Shown one piece after another: positions 49,458-57,731 of a stretch of 64,000 nucleotides of DNA (position 1 is its first letter; every line of letters starts with the position of its first letter). Location: NCBI RefSeq assembly GCF_008923245.1, contig NZ_WBOS01000002.1, forward strand, positions 558,001-622,000, given 5' to 3'. Made by a program: the position numbers and the translations under genes. The notes below the pieces were generated by a model, which saw nothing but the letters and a program-made list of their open reading frames with translations, had not been told where the DNA came from and did no database searches. The DNA is from Cytobacillus depressus. Its GTDB lineage: Bacteria; Bacillota; Bacilli; Bacillales; Cytobacillaceae.

Positions 49458-49562
49458 TAATGCATTTAATTTTTTCATCTGGCAAGTAAACGATTGAAAA
49501 TTATTAAATCAGCCTTATTTGCAGCTTAAAGATTTTATAGTCTAAATTTCAAGGGGGATTTA

Positions 49563-50366
49563 ATGGAAACACCTATTGTGATTAGAAATAGAAATAATAA
49601 AACATTAGTAGGGATGCTTCATGTCCCTGAGTCTAATTCTTCAGGACCAATGGTCGTATTTGCACATGGGTTTTTAGGTATTAAATCTGCACCACACCGA
49701 ATATTTATTAAAATGGCTAGACAGTTAGCAAATCATGGAATTGCATCTTTACGGTTTGACTACTTTGGAAGCGGAGATTCAGAAGGTGAATTTGTGGATG
49801 CTACTATTTCCAGTGAAGTAGCCGATCTAGGAGATGTATTAAATTTTGTTACCAATTTAGAACATTATTGCGTTACCAATGTTGGACTAATTGGGTATAG
49901 CTTAGGGGGATGTATTGCCTCCCTAGCCTTATCTAATTCTCCTACTCCGATTTCAAGTATTGTCATGTGGGCACCAGTTTCTAATCCTTTTTGGAATTTT
50001 GTTCACATCCTTGGTGAGGAGAGAGTAAATAAAGGTTTAAATGGGCAACCTATCGAATTTGAAGGAGAGCAGATCGGTTCTCAATTTATTAAAGAGCTAC
50101 TTAGCATTGACCCAATTGTTAGTATTAATCATTACAATAATCCGATTCTAATTATTCATGGTGAAGATGACAAAGATGTTTTATTAATAAATAGTTTAGT
50201 TTATCAGCAAGTTTTTCAGCATTCTTCAAGCCAAGTGATTATTCATAGATCAGCTGGTCATCTGTTTGGTACACGTGAAAGTGAAAATGATTTAATAAGC
50301 CAGACACTAGACTGGTTTAAAAATATTTTTCACATAAATGAAAGCCAGACTATCGCATTACAATAG
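49563..50366 (+). CDS. Alpha/beta hydrolase
   Basis: A 267-residue serine hydrolase with oxyanion HGFLG, nucleophile elbow GYSLGGC (Ser near residue 119), acid in HGEDDKDV and catalytic His in SAGHLFG. The fold resembles the bacterial Hydrolase_4/feruloyl-esterase-like group. The substrate is unknown. It lies after the acetyltransferase and may hydrolyse an acyl or peptide derivative of serine, but this is speculation. A terminator follows. Confidence 0.85.
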   Translation: METPIVIRNRNNKTLVGMLHVPESNSSGPMVVFAHGFLGIKSAPHRIFIKMARQLANHGIASLRFDYFGSGDSEGEFVDATISSEVADLGDVLNFVTNLEHYCVTNVGLIGYSLGGCIASLALSNSPTPISSIVMWAPVSNPFWNFVHILGEERVNKGLNGQPIEFEGEQIGSQFIKELLSIDPIVSINHYNNPILIIHGEDDKDVLLINSLVYQQVFQHSSSQVIIHRSAGHLFGTRESENDLISQTLDWFKNIFHINESQTIALQ

Positions 50367-50419
50367 TTCATTTCATACTGAACAAATCAATAATAGGAGA
50401 AATAATTCTATTTGTTGGG

Positions 50420-50452
50420 GTACCGGTCTATTTTAGATCGGTACTTTTTATT
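50420..50452 (+). terminator. Rho-independent terminator after the hydrolase gene
   Basis: TACCG-TCTA pairs with TAGA-CGGTA, followed by CTTTTTAT. Confidence 0.85.
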
Positions 50453-50559
50453 TACTATAAAATTCTTAATATAAATACTTAAAGATCGCTTCCCTTGCGT
50501 TTTATACATTTATTATCTTCAAATGATTCCTCCAAATAAGCACATTCCACTTAAAAATA

Positions 50560-50632
50560 TCATTATAATGAATTTTTTGAATTGACAAATACTAAAAACG
50601 CCACTATAATAATAATTAATTCATTATAATGA
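50560..50632. promoter_or_regulatory. Putative island operators at the dsdA promoter
   Basis: TCATTATAATGA at 50560-50571 and again at 50621-50632, both perfect palindromes, with a third partial copy CACTATAAT at 50602-50610 overlapping the -10. Core starts are 41 and 20 bp apart, so all lie on about a 20-bp phase. Confidence 0.65.
50582..50610 (+). promoter_or_regulatory. Consensus SigA promoter of the dsdA-purU-glyA-folD unit
   Basis: TTGACA (50582-50587), 17-bp spacer, TATAAT (50605-50610): perfect consensus in both boxes. Such a strong promoter framed by palindromes suggests tight repression. Confidence 0.85.
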
Positions 50633-50690
50633 ATAAAACAACCACTTAAAGAAAATGAGTGATTTCCATTTTAGTGAAAGGGGTGACGTA

Positions 50691-52057
50691 ATGGCTATGA
50701 AATTAATTGAAGATTGGAAAAAAGAATACCCTATTATCCAAGATATAATGCGTTATAAAGAGGTCTTTTGGAACAATGATGCCTATGAAGAAACAAAATA
50801 TGCTCTCCAGAAACTGCATCTGGGTGAAAAAGATATATTTGAAGCAGAAGCAAGATTAAAGAGGTTTGCCCCATTTATTGCAAAAGTTTTTCCCAAAACG
50901 GCTGTAAGTAATGGCATTATTGAATCTCCGTTGGAAGAAATTCCTTTTATGAAAATGGAGCTAGAGAGAATGTATGGGACTTGTATAGAAGGCTCCTTGT
51001 TACTAAAACAGGATAATCTTCTGGCTGTTTCTGGTTCAGTGAAAGCCAGAGGTGGAATCTATGAAGTTTTGAAAATAGCTGAAGAACTAGCCCTAACTGC
51101 TGGGTTAATGCAGCTTGAAGATGATTACAGTAAATTGGCTGATTCTGAATTTAAAGAGTTTTTCTCAAACTATTCGATTGTTTGTGGGTAACCGGGAATC
51201 TAGGATTGAGTATAGGAATAGTAAGTACAATATTAGGTTTTAATGTAACAATTCATATGTCAGAAGATGCTAAACAGTGGAAAAAGGAAATGCTCAGAAG
51301 TAAAGGTGCTGTTATTGTAGAGCACGCTAATGATTATAGCATGGCCGTTGAAGAAGGAAGAAAGCAATCACTAGCTGATCCAAAAAGTTATTTTATAGAT
51401 GATGAAAATTCTGAAGCGCTTTTTTTAGGATATGCGGTAGCAGCATTAAGGTTAAAAAAGCAATTAATAGAAAAAGGTATTAATATTGATGAAAGTAATC
51501 CGCTATTTGTCTATTTACCATGCGGTGTGGGCGGCGGTCCCGGGGGAATTGCATTCGGGTTAAAAATTGTTTTTGGGGACAATGTTCATTGCTTCTTTGC
51601 TGAACCCACTCATTCTCCTTGTATGCTTCTAGGATTAATAACAAAGGAGCATAATAATGTTTCTGTTCAGGATTTTGGGCTAGATAATCGAACAGAAGCG
51701 GACGGATTAGCGGTAGGCAGGCCTTCAGGATTTGTAGGTAGACTTCTAAATGAATTGATCAGCGGTGTTTATACCGTTTCAGATGATTGTTTATTTGTCT
51801 TACTTAGTACTTTAGCTGACAGTGAAAAAATAAAACTTGAGCCCTCTGCTCTGTCAGGAGTATTAGGACCTGTAAAGCTATTCAAATATCAAACTCAGTA
51901 TATCACAAAACATAATTTAGAAACATCAGTAAAAAATGCTACTCATATTGCTTGGAGCACTGGAGGGAACATGGTGCCTGAGGATGTCTGGGTTTCATAT
52001 TACAAAAAAGGATTGTACAAATACAAAGAACTAGGTATTTCATCTATTTCGAATTAA
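50691..52057 (+). pseudogene. dsdA: D-serine dehydratase DsdA, broken by a 1-bp frameshift
   Basis: PLP enzyme converting D-serine to pyruvate and ammonia. Two reading frames (50691-51191 and 51182-52057) together match full-length DsdA of about 455 residues: SGSVKARGG with the PLP lysine in the first, [37 protein letters not shown] and [11 protein letters not shown] in the second. The break lies at GGGTAACCGGG (51186-51196), where one base is missing in the codon before TGN, producing TAA at 51189. Everything else is intact, so either a recent mutation or a sequencing error. Start at ATG 50691 after GAAAGGGGTGA. Confidence 0.88.
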
Positions 52058-52113
52058 AACTATTAAATAATCACTTAAATATTTTTGGAATTTTGTGATT
52101 GGAGGAAAGAAAT

Positions 52114-53019
52114 ATGAACACAGCAAGAAGCAGTGTAGTTCTAGAAGAAAGAAGGGTTAGTAAATTAAAGAATCGTGCAGTCCTATTAATTACTTGTCCT
52201 GAGGATCTAGACGTTATTTCAGCTGTTTCTAATTGCCTAGTATATAATAAAGCATCCATTTCACAGTTGGACCAACATACAACTGATCCTTACGAAGGAA
52301 TGCTTTTTATTCGTTTTGAAATAGAACTGGATCCAAACGAAAAAGCAGTAAATCAACTAAAAATTGATTTACAAGAACTAGCGATTAAATACAACATGAA
52401 TTGGAAATTGAAAACCGATACTGAGATTAAGCGTATGGCTGTTTTTGTTTCCAAAATGGATCAGCATTTATTGGAACTAATATTAAGGGCACAAACAAAA
52501 GAAATTCCAGTTGAAATCGCATTGGTAATTAGTAACCATCCAGATTTGAAAGAAACTGTAGAATATTATGGTATTCCTTACTATCATATTCCAATAACTC
52601 CTGAAACAAAAGCGGAAGCAGAATTTAAAGAGCTTCAGCTTTTAGCAGAAGCAGAAGTTGATTTTATTGTCCTTTCAAGATATATGCAAATTTTAAGTCC
52701 ATATTTTATTTTAAAATATGAAAATCGCATAATTAATATCCATCATTCATTATTGCCAGCATTTATTGGGGCTAGACCATATGACAGAGCATATGAGCGT
52801 GGTGTTAAATTCATAGGGGCAACTGCACACTACGTGACAAGTGATCTTGATGCAGGACCGATTATTCATCAGGATGTGCATCGTGTTAGTCATCGTCATA
52901 GAGCAAAAGATCTAAAGGTGATTGGCAGTCATGTGGAAAAAAGTGTACTTGCTCAAGCTGTTACCTTGCACGCTGATGATAGAGTTATCGTTCATGAAAA
53001 TAAGACTATTATTTTTTGA
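52114..53019 (+). CDS. purU: Formyltetrahydrofolate deformylase
   Basis: Hydrolyses 10-formyl-THF to formate and THF. The 301-residue protein has an N-terminal ACT domain (about 25-105) and a formyltransferase-like catalytic domain with LSRYMQILSP, IINIHHSLLPAF and the Asp-containing HYVTSDLDAGPIIHQD. I start at ATG 52114 (GGAGG 8 bp upstream). With GlyA and FolD beside it, the three could run serine to glycine plus formate with NADPH gain and THF recycling. Confidence 0.93.
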   Translation: MNTARSSVVLEERRVSKLKNRAVLLITCPEDLDVISAVSNCLVYNKASISQLDQHTTDPYEGMLFIRFEIELDPNEKAVNQLKIDLQELAIKYNMNWKLKTDTEIKRMAVFVSKMDQHLLELILRAQTKEIPVEIALVISNHPDLKETVEYYGIPYYHIPITPETKAEAEFKELQLLAEAEVDFIVLSRYMQILSPYFILKYENRIINIHHSLLPAFIGARPYDRAYERGVKFIGATAHYVTSDLDAGPIIHQDVHRVSHRHRAKDLKVIGSHVEKSVLAQAVTLHADDRVIVHENKTIIF

Positions 53020-53080
53020 TTGAATTTTCTAAAAGATATTAATTTATTTATTATACAAAAAATTAACTGGGGTGATTGCA

Positions 53081-54343
53081 ATGTTAGAAGCAACTAAATT
53101 AGCAGATGAAGAATTATATCATATTGTCGCAGGCGAGCTTAAACGCCAAGAGAATAATATCGAAATGATTGCATCAGAAAGTACTGCTCCAATTGAAGCG
53201 TTAGAGCTATCTGGTTCTGTTTTTACAAATAAAACCCTTGAAGGCTATCCGGGAGCACGTTTTCAGTCAGGAGCGGGATTTGCTGATCAAATGGAAATAT
53301 TAGGTGTTGAAAGATGTAAGGCTCTTTACCAAGCAGAACATGCTAATATTCAGCCAATATCAGGGTCAACAGCAAATTATAGTGTATATGCTGCAATCTT
53401 GAAGCCAGGAGATACTGTGCTAGCAATGCGCTTAGACCAGGGTGGACATTTAACACATGGAAGCCCTGCAAGCACAACGAGTAAATTTTATAATTTTGTT
53501 TCATATGGAGTTCATAAGGATACAGAGCAAATTAATTATGAAGAATTAGAAGCACTAGCGATAGAGCATAAACCAAAGCTAATCGTATCTGGTGGCAGCT
53601 CTTATCCACGATTAATTGATTATGAACGAATTGGAAACATTGCCAAAAGCGTGGGCGCTTACTCGATGGCTGATATTGCCCATGTCTCTGGATTAGTGGC
53701 AGCAGGTATTATCCCGAGTCCGGTTCCGTGTACAGACTTTGTAAGTTCTTCAACAACTAAGACACTATGTGGACCGCGTGGAGGAATGGTTTTATGTAAA
53801 GCAGAGCACGCAAAAGCACTGGATAGAGGGGTATTTCCTCGAACTATTGGCTCTATGCATTTACAAGTTATGGCTGCTAAAACTTTTGTGTTAAAGCGCG
53901 CAGCTACTGAAGAATTTAAACAAACGATGATTCAAACTGTTAAAAATGCTCAACATTTAGCAACATGCTTAGAAAAGCATGGATTCCGAATTGTAAGTGG
54001 AGGAACAGACAATCATCTTGTTATGGTTGATCTTCGACCTAAAGGAATAACGGGAAAAGATTTTCAGGATGCATTGGATTATGTCGGAATTACAGTTAAT
54101 AAGAACATGATCCCTTTTGATACAGAGAAACCGTCTATTACGAGTGGCGTACGAATTGGTACAACAGCTATCTCTCAAAGAGGATTAAAAGAAAATGAAG
54201 TTAAGCAAATTGCAGATATTATGAACAGAGTGGCTCAAAATATTCATAATGTTGAGGTTTTGGAAGCTTGCAAGATCGAAGCAATTGAATTAATTAGTAA
54301 ATTTCCATTGTATAAAGAAAAATTTGATGTAGTAAGCATTTAA
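53081..54343 (+). CDS. Divergent serine hydroxymethyltransferase-like PLP protein
   Basis: A 420-residue protein of the SHMT fold. Kept: Glu in LEGYPG (Glu54), the LTHGSPAS loop, Asp/His in ADIAHVSG, PLP-lysine Lys227 in TTKTLCGPRGG, and the carboxylate Arg in SGVRIGTTA. Changed relative to E. coli GlyA: Tyr55 is Thr52, Tyr64/Tyr65 are Phe61/Gln62, His228 is Thr226, and the FPGGQGGP loop reads FPRTIGSM (252-259). These positions serve PLP and folate. The reaction may be SHMT-like, a 2-methylserine or D-amino-acid variant, or a folate-free aldolase/transaldolase. ATG 53081 follows GGGGTGAT. Confidence 0.8.
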   Translation: MLEATKLADEELYHIVAGELKRQENNIEMIASESTAPIEALELSGSVFTNKTLEGYPGARFQSGAGFADQMEILGVERCKALYQAEHANIQPISGSTANYSVYAAILKPGDTVLAMRLDQGGHLTHGSPASTTSKFYNFVSYGVHKDTEQINYEELEALAIEHKPKLIVSGGSSYPRLIDYERIGNIAKSVGAYSMADIAHVSGLVAAGIIPSPVPCTDFVSSSTTKTLCGPRGGMVLCKAEHAKALDRGVFPRTIGSMHLQVMAAKTFVLKRAATEEFKQTMIQTVKNAQHLATCLEKHGFRIVSGGTDNHLVMVDLRPKGITGKDFQDALDYVGITVNKNMIPFDTEKPSITSGVRIGTTAISQRGLKENEVKQIADIMNRVAQNIHNVEVLEACKIEAIELISKFPLYKEKFDVVSI

Positions 54344-54457
54344 AAAAAATGATAGAAATCTAGAAGGCAGGTTAGATTCAGAGTCTAAGCTGCCTTCCAT
54401 ATGTTCAAAAAAAATAAAGCCAAAAGAATGACACATTCTATGGAGGATGATCTAATT

Positions 54458-55321
54458 ATGACGGCAGAGCTCATTAAAGGATTCGAAATTGCTGAAAAAA
54501 AACGAAAGGAAATAAAAGAAAAGGTAATTAAATTAAAGGAACAAGGTATTACGCCTGGTTTAGCGGTGATTCTAGTTGGAAACGATCCCGCTTCCCGTTC
54601 TTATGTGACAGGAAAAGGCAAAGCAAGCAATGAAGCAGGTATTCACTTCGAATTGATTGAGTTTCCCGAAAACATTACAGAGGAGCGTCTTTTGCAGGAA
54701 ATCAACCGAATAAATCAGGACGAAAACATTCATGGTCTTCTAGTGCAACTTCCTTTACCAAAGCATATCCATGAAGAGTTTGTAATCGAGAGGATTTCTC
54801 CTGAAAAAGATATAGATGGATTTCATCCTATAAGCATTGGCCGAATGATGACAGGGCAGGATACATTTCTTCCATGTACTCCACATGGAATTATTGAGCT
54901 TATTAAAGAAAAGCAAATCGATATGAATGGGAAACACGTAGTAGTTATCGGACGCAGCAACATTGTTGGGAAACCGGTAGGGCAGTTATTCCTAAACGAA
55001 AATGCTACAGTCACTTACTGTCATTCAAGAACAACCAACTTAAAGGATTTAACAAAGCTTGCTGACATTTTGGTTGTTGCAGTTGGAAGAGCAAAGCTTA
55101 TTACAGCCGATTACATAAAAGAAGGAGCAGTAGTAATCGATGTTGGTGTAAATCGTTTGGATACAGGCAAGTTATGCGGAGACGTAGATTTCGAGGATGC
55201 ATTAAAAGTGGCTAGCTATATTACTCCCGTGCCGAAAGGAGTAGGACCAATGACGATTACAATGCTTTTACACAATACAGTTCGTTCTGCACAGCGAGCA
55301 AAAGCAATAAGCATACATTAA
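54458..55321 (+). CDS. folD: Methylenetetrahydrofolate dehydrogenase/cyclohydrolase FolD
   Basis: Bifunctional enzyme oxidising 5,10-methylene-THF with NADP and hydrolysing the product to 10-formyl-THF. The 287-residue protein has PGLAVILVGNDPASRSYV, the catalytic Lys in SYVTGKGK, GLLVQLPLPKHI, PCTPHGI, the NADP motif VIGRSNIVGKP and TPVPKGVGPMTITML. I start at ATG 54458 (MTAELIKG, as in other FolD), 11 bp after GGAGG; the longer frame from 54401 adds an unsupported N-terminus. It is last in the dsdA unit. Bacillus usually has another folD near nusB. Confidence 0.92.
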   Translation: MTAELIKGFEIAEKKRKEIKEKVIKLKEQGITPGLAVILVGNDPASRSYVTGKGKASNEAGIHFELIEFPENITEERLLQEINRINQDENIHGLLVQLPLPKHIHEEFVIERISPEKDIDGFHPISIGRMMTGQDTFLPCTPHGIIELIKEKQIDMNGKHVVVIGRSNIVGKPVGQLFLNENATVTYCHSRTTNLKDLTKLADILVVAVGRAKLITADYIKEGAVVIDVGVNRLDTGKLCGDVDFEDALKVASYITPVPKGVGPMTITMLLHNTVRSAQRAKAISIH

Positions 55322-55363
55322 GAGTTATACTATTATCTACTAGACAGAATTTATGAGATGGCA

Positions 55364-55413
55364 AAAAAGTAAAAACTGACTTCCTCTAAAAGGAAATCAG
55401 TTTTTTACTTTTT
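55364..55413. terminator. Bidirectional terminator between folD and the XRE regulator
   Basis: AAAAAGTAAAAACTGA ... TTCCT pairs with AGGAA ... TCAGTTTTTTACTTTTT. The A-rich left arm and T-rich right arm allow termination from both converging genes. Confidence 0.88.
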
Positions 55414-55423
55414 ACCATTTATT

Positions 55424-55966
55424 TTAAAAGGAAGGTGGAGTAACTACCCATAGACTAATACAATCTTCGTTTCCAATATTTTTATAATAATGAGGGATCG
55501 AGGAGTCAAAATAAATAGAATCACCCTCTTCTAATACATATGAATTTTCCCCGATCTTGTAGAATATTTTCCCTTTTATTATATAGCCGAAATCTTCTCC
55601 TACATGGCTATGAGGAAATTCTCCTGAGTTAGCACCAGGTTTTAGTGTTACCAGCATTGCTTCCATTGATTTATTCTGTGATGGGGAAAGAAGTTCATAT
55701 ACAATTGAATTATCTTTTGATTTAATAATAGTCACTCTTTCATCCTTACGCACGACACCCGTTCCATCATGTTCATCTTGGAACAATTCAACAAGTGAAA
55801 TGGATAGAGCATCTACAATTTTTCGCAAAGATTCAATTGTTGGGCTATTTAGATTACGTTCGACATTGCTTAAATATCCGTTAGATAATCCTGTTTTTTG
55901 AGCTAAATCAGCGATTGTTAATTTTTGCTTTTTTCTAATTTCTTTTAACTTTTCTCCGATATTCAT
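55424..55966 (-). CDS. XRE-family regulator with C-terminal cupin
   Basis: A 180-residue transcription factor: an N-terminal helix-turn-helix (about 5-62; LTIADLAQKTGLSNGYLSNVER) and a C-terminal cupin (about 105-178; FPHSHVGEDFGYIIKGK, IYFDSSIPHYYKN) for small-molecule sensing. This class commonly controls adjacent amino-acid or metabolite genes. It is the only regulator in the island and so the candidate reader of the repeated TTATA(A/G)TGA operators. It converges on folD and lies downstream of serS on the same strand. Confidence 0.88.
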   Translation of the reverse strand: MNIGEKLKEIRKKQKLTIADLAQKTGLSNGYLSNVERNLNSPTIESLRKIVDALSISLVELFQDEHDGTGVVRKDERVTIIKSKDNSIVYELLSPSQNKSMEAMLVTLKPGANSGEFPHSHVGEDFGYIIKGKIFYKIGENSYVLEEGDSIYFDSSIPHYYKNIGNEDCISLWVVTPPSF

Positions 55967-56003
55967 CGTTACATGGCCCTTTCAGAGAGTATTTACCACT
56001 CCA

Positions 56004-56033
56004 ATTGTATTGAAAAAATTTATGCGGAGTCAA
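56004..56033 (-). promoter_or_regulatory. Promoter of the XRE-cupin regulator
   Basis: On the minus strand TTGACT (56028-56033), 18-bp spacer, TACAAT (56004-56009). It gives the regulator its own transcript apart from serS. Confidence 0.6.
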
Positions 56034-56056
56034 GAAAATTAATAATTTACAGGGCG

Positions 56057-56068
56057 ATTCAGCTGAAT
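56057..56068. promoter_or_regulatory. Perfect palindrome upstream of the XRE-cupin gene
   Basis: ATTCAGCTGAAT (12 bp), with a further GCTGAAT at 56079-56085. It lies 24 bp upstream of the minus-strand -35. It could be an operator, or with the second copy form a weak serS-end hairpin. Confidence 0.35.
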
Positions 56069-56107
56069 AAGCAAGTTTGCTGAATAAAACACGTCTCTAA
56101 AATGGGG

Positions 56108-57388
56108 TTATTGCTTAGTAATTCGTTCTAGTCCATTCATATATGGTCGTAGAATTTCTGGAATGATGACGCTACCGTCTTCTTGCTGATAATTCTCTAA
56201 AATTGCTGCTACAGTTCGTCCAACGGCCAATCCAGAACCGTTAAGTGTATGGGCAAACTCCGTTTTTCCATCTAATTCTCTACGAAAACGGATATTTGCG
56301 CGTCGAGCTTGAAAATCTTCCAAATTACTGCATGAGGAAATTTCTCGATAGGTATTATAGCTAGGCAGCCAGACTTCTATATCATATTTTTTTGCAGCAG
56401 TGAAACCAAGGTCACCCATGCACATATTAAGTACTCGGTAAGGTAAGTTTAGTAGCTGAAGTACTTTTTCAGCCTCAAGCGTAAGTTTTTCTAATTCATG
56501 ATAAGATTCTTCAGGCCTAGTGATCTTTACTAACTCAACCTTATTAAATTGATGCTGTCTTATTAAGCCTCTAGTATCTCTTCCTGCTGAACCAGCCTCT
56601 GAACGGAAACAAGAGCTTTGTCCGACATAATAAATTGGAAGTTGCTCCAGAGATAAAATATCATCACGATGGATATTAATTAGTGGGACCTCTGAAGTCG
56701 GAATAAGGAAATAATCTTTTTCGTCTAATTTAAATAAATCCTCTTCAAATTTTGGCAGCTGTCCAGCAGCAATTAGACTTTCCCGATTAACAATATAAGG
56801 AGGAATGACTTCTTCATAGCCATGTTCCTCAATATGTAAATCGATCATAAAGTTAATTAATGCTCTTTCTAATTTAGCCCCTAAGCCTCTATAAAAGACA
56901 AATCTGCTCCCTGTTACTTTAGCAGCAGATTCGAAATCTAAAATTCCGAGTTCTTTGGCAATATCCCAGTGTGGTTTAGGTTCGAACGAGAACTTATTAA
57001 GGGTTCCTACGTGACGAACAGGTACATTATCTTCTTCAGTTAGTCCTGTAGGCACACTTTCATGTGGAATGTTTGGTATAGAGTACATAATAGTTTCTAA
57101 CTGTGATTCAACTTTTCGAATTTCTTGATCGTATTCTTTAATCTGATTTGAGACAATTTTCATTTCAGAAATTAATTCGGCAGTATCTTGTTTTTCTCGA
57201 TTCAAAATGGCGATATTTTCTGAAACTTTATTTCGTGTTTCTTTTAGATTTTCACTCTTAAAAATTAGAGATCTTCTTTTTTCATCTAATTCAATAAATT
57301 TATCAATTTCGTTTAATTTTTCTCCTCGATTAGCTAAAGCAGTTTTCACACTATCTAAATCATTTCTTAACCTTTTTATGTCTAACAT
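56108..57388 (-). CDS. serS: Seryl-tRNA synthetase (island copy)
   Basis: Charges tRNA-Ser. The 426-residue class II synthetase has an N-terminal coiled-coil arm (about 25-110), motif 2 region [20 protein letters not shown] and motif 3 [19 protein letters not shown]. All core motifs look intact. I use ATG 57388; the in-frame GTG at 57397 lies against the RBS TTAGGAGTGG. Bacillus normally carries serS near the replication origin, so this is probably a second copy, located with serine-metabolism genes and carrying the same promoter repeats as them. Confidence 0.93.
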   Translation of the reverse strand: MLDIKRLRNDLDSVKTALANRGEKLNEIDKFIELDEKRRSLIFKSENLKETRNKVSENIAILNREKQDTAELISEMKIVSNQIKEYDQEIRKVESQLETIMYSIPNIPHESVPTGLTEEDNVPVRHVGTLNKFSFEPKPHWDIAKELGILDFESAAKVTGSRFVFYRGLGAKLERALINFMIDLHIEEHGYEEVIPPYIVNRESLIAAGQLPKFEEDLFKLDEKDYFLIPTSEVPLINIHRDDILSLEQLPIYYVGQSSCFRSEAGSAGRDTRGLIRQHQFNKVELVKITRPEESYHELEKLTLEAEKVLQLLNLPYRVLNMCMGDLGFTAAKKYDIEVWLPSYNTYREISSCSNLEDFQARRANIRFRRELDGKTEFAHTLNGSGLAVGRTVAAILENYQQEDGSVIIPEILRPYMNGLERITKQ

Positions 57389-57504
57389 TATATCCACTCC
57401 TAATTATATAGTTGAAAAAGAAATGCTTGTATAAGAGATTACAACTGAAAAAAGTTCTATATATGTGCTACTAAAGAGAGTCTTATTAAAATAAGCTCTA
57501 GTAA

Positions 57505-57534
57505 TTCACTATAAAAACTTTTTGTTCACTATAA
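57505..57534. promoter_or_regulatory. Putative island operator, serS promoter
   Basis: TTCACTATAA at 57505-57514 and 57525-57534 (TTATAGTGAA on the minus strand), exactly 20 bp apart, beginning 4 bp after the serS -10 box. It matches the elements before the symporter gene and dsdA. Confidence 0.6.
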
Positions 57535-57537
57535 TTT

Positions 57538-57565
57538 ATTATACAATAAAATTTGGAATATTCAA
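57538..57565 (-). promoter_or_regulatory. SigA promoter of serS
   Basis: On the minus strand TTGAAT (57560-57565), 16-bp spacer, TATAAT (57538-57543), about 150 bp before the serS start. The 57389-57731 gap otherwise holds the mutS promoter and no gene. Confidence 0.65.
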
Positions 57566-57665
57566 CCTCGTCATTGAGAGCGTTTGTAAGTGAAATGGAA
57601 GTTGTTTTTCATACATTAATATTGAAATTTTGTATTTCTGGCATGAATATGAGAGATTCAATTTA

Positions 57666-57674
57666 TGTTATAAT
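57666..57674 (+). promoter_or_regulatory. Extended -10 promoter for mutS
   Basis: TGT-TATAAT (57666-57674), an extended -10 box, 58 bp before mutS. No good -35 is present. Confidence 0.5.
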
Positions 57675-57731
57675 GAAACGTAGGTTTTTTGTTTTGAACC
57701 AATAGATATAAATGAATTTTTGGAGGATATT

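Noticed and set aside
54401..54457. N-terminal extension of folD from ATG 54401
   Set aside because: No RBS, and FolD proteins normally begin at the MTAELIKG-like segment encoded from 54458.
57580..57596. cre-like site TTGAGAGCGTTTGTA near mutS
   Set aside because: The AA core positions are not kept, so it fails the cre consensus.
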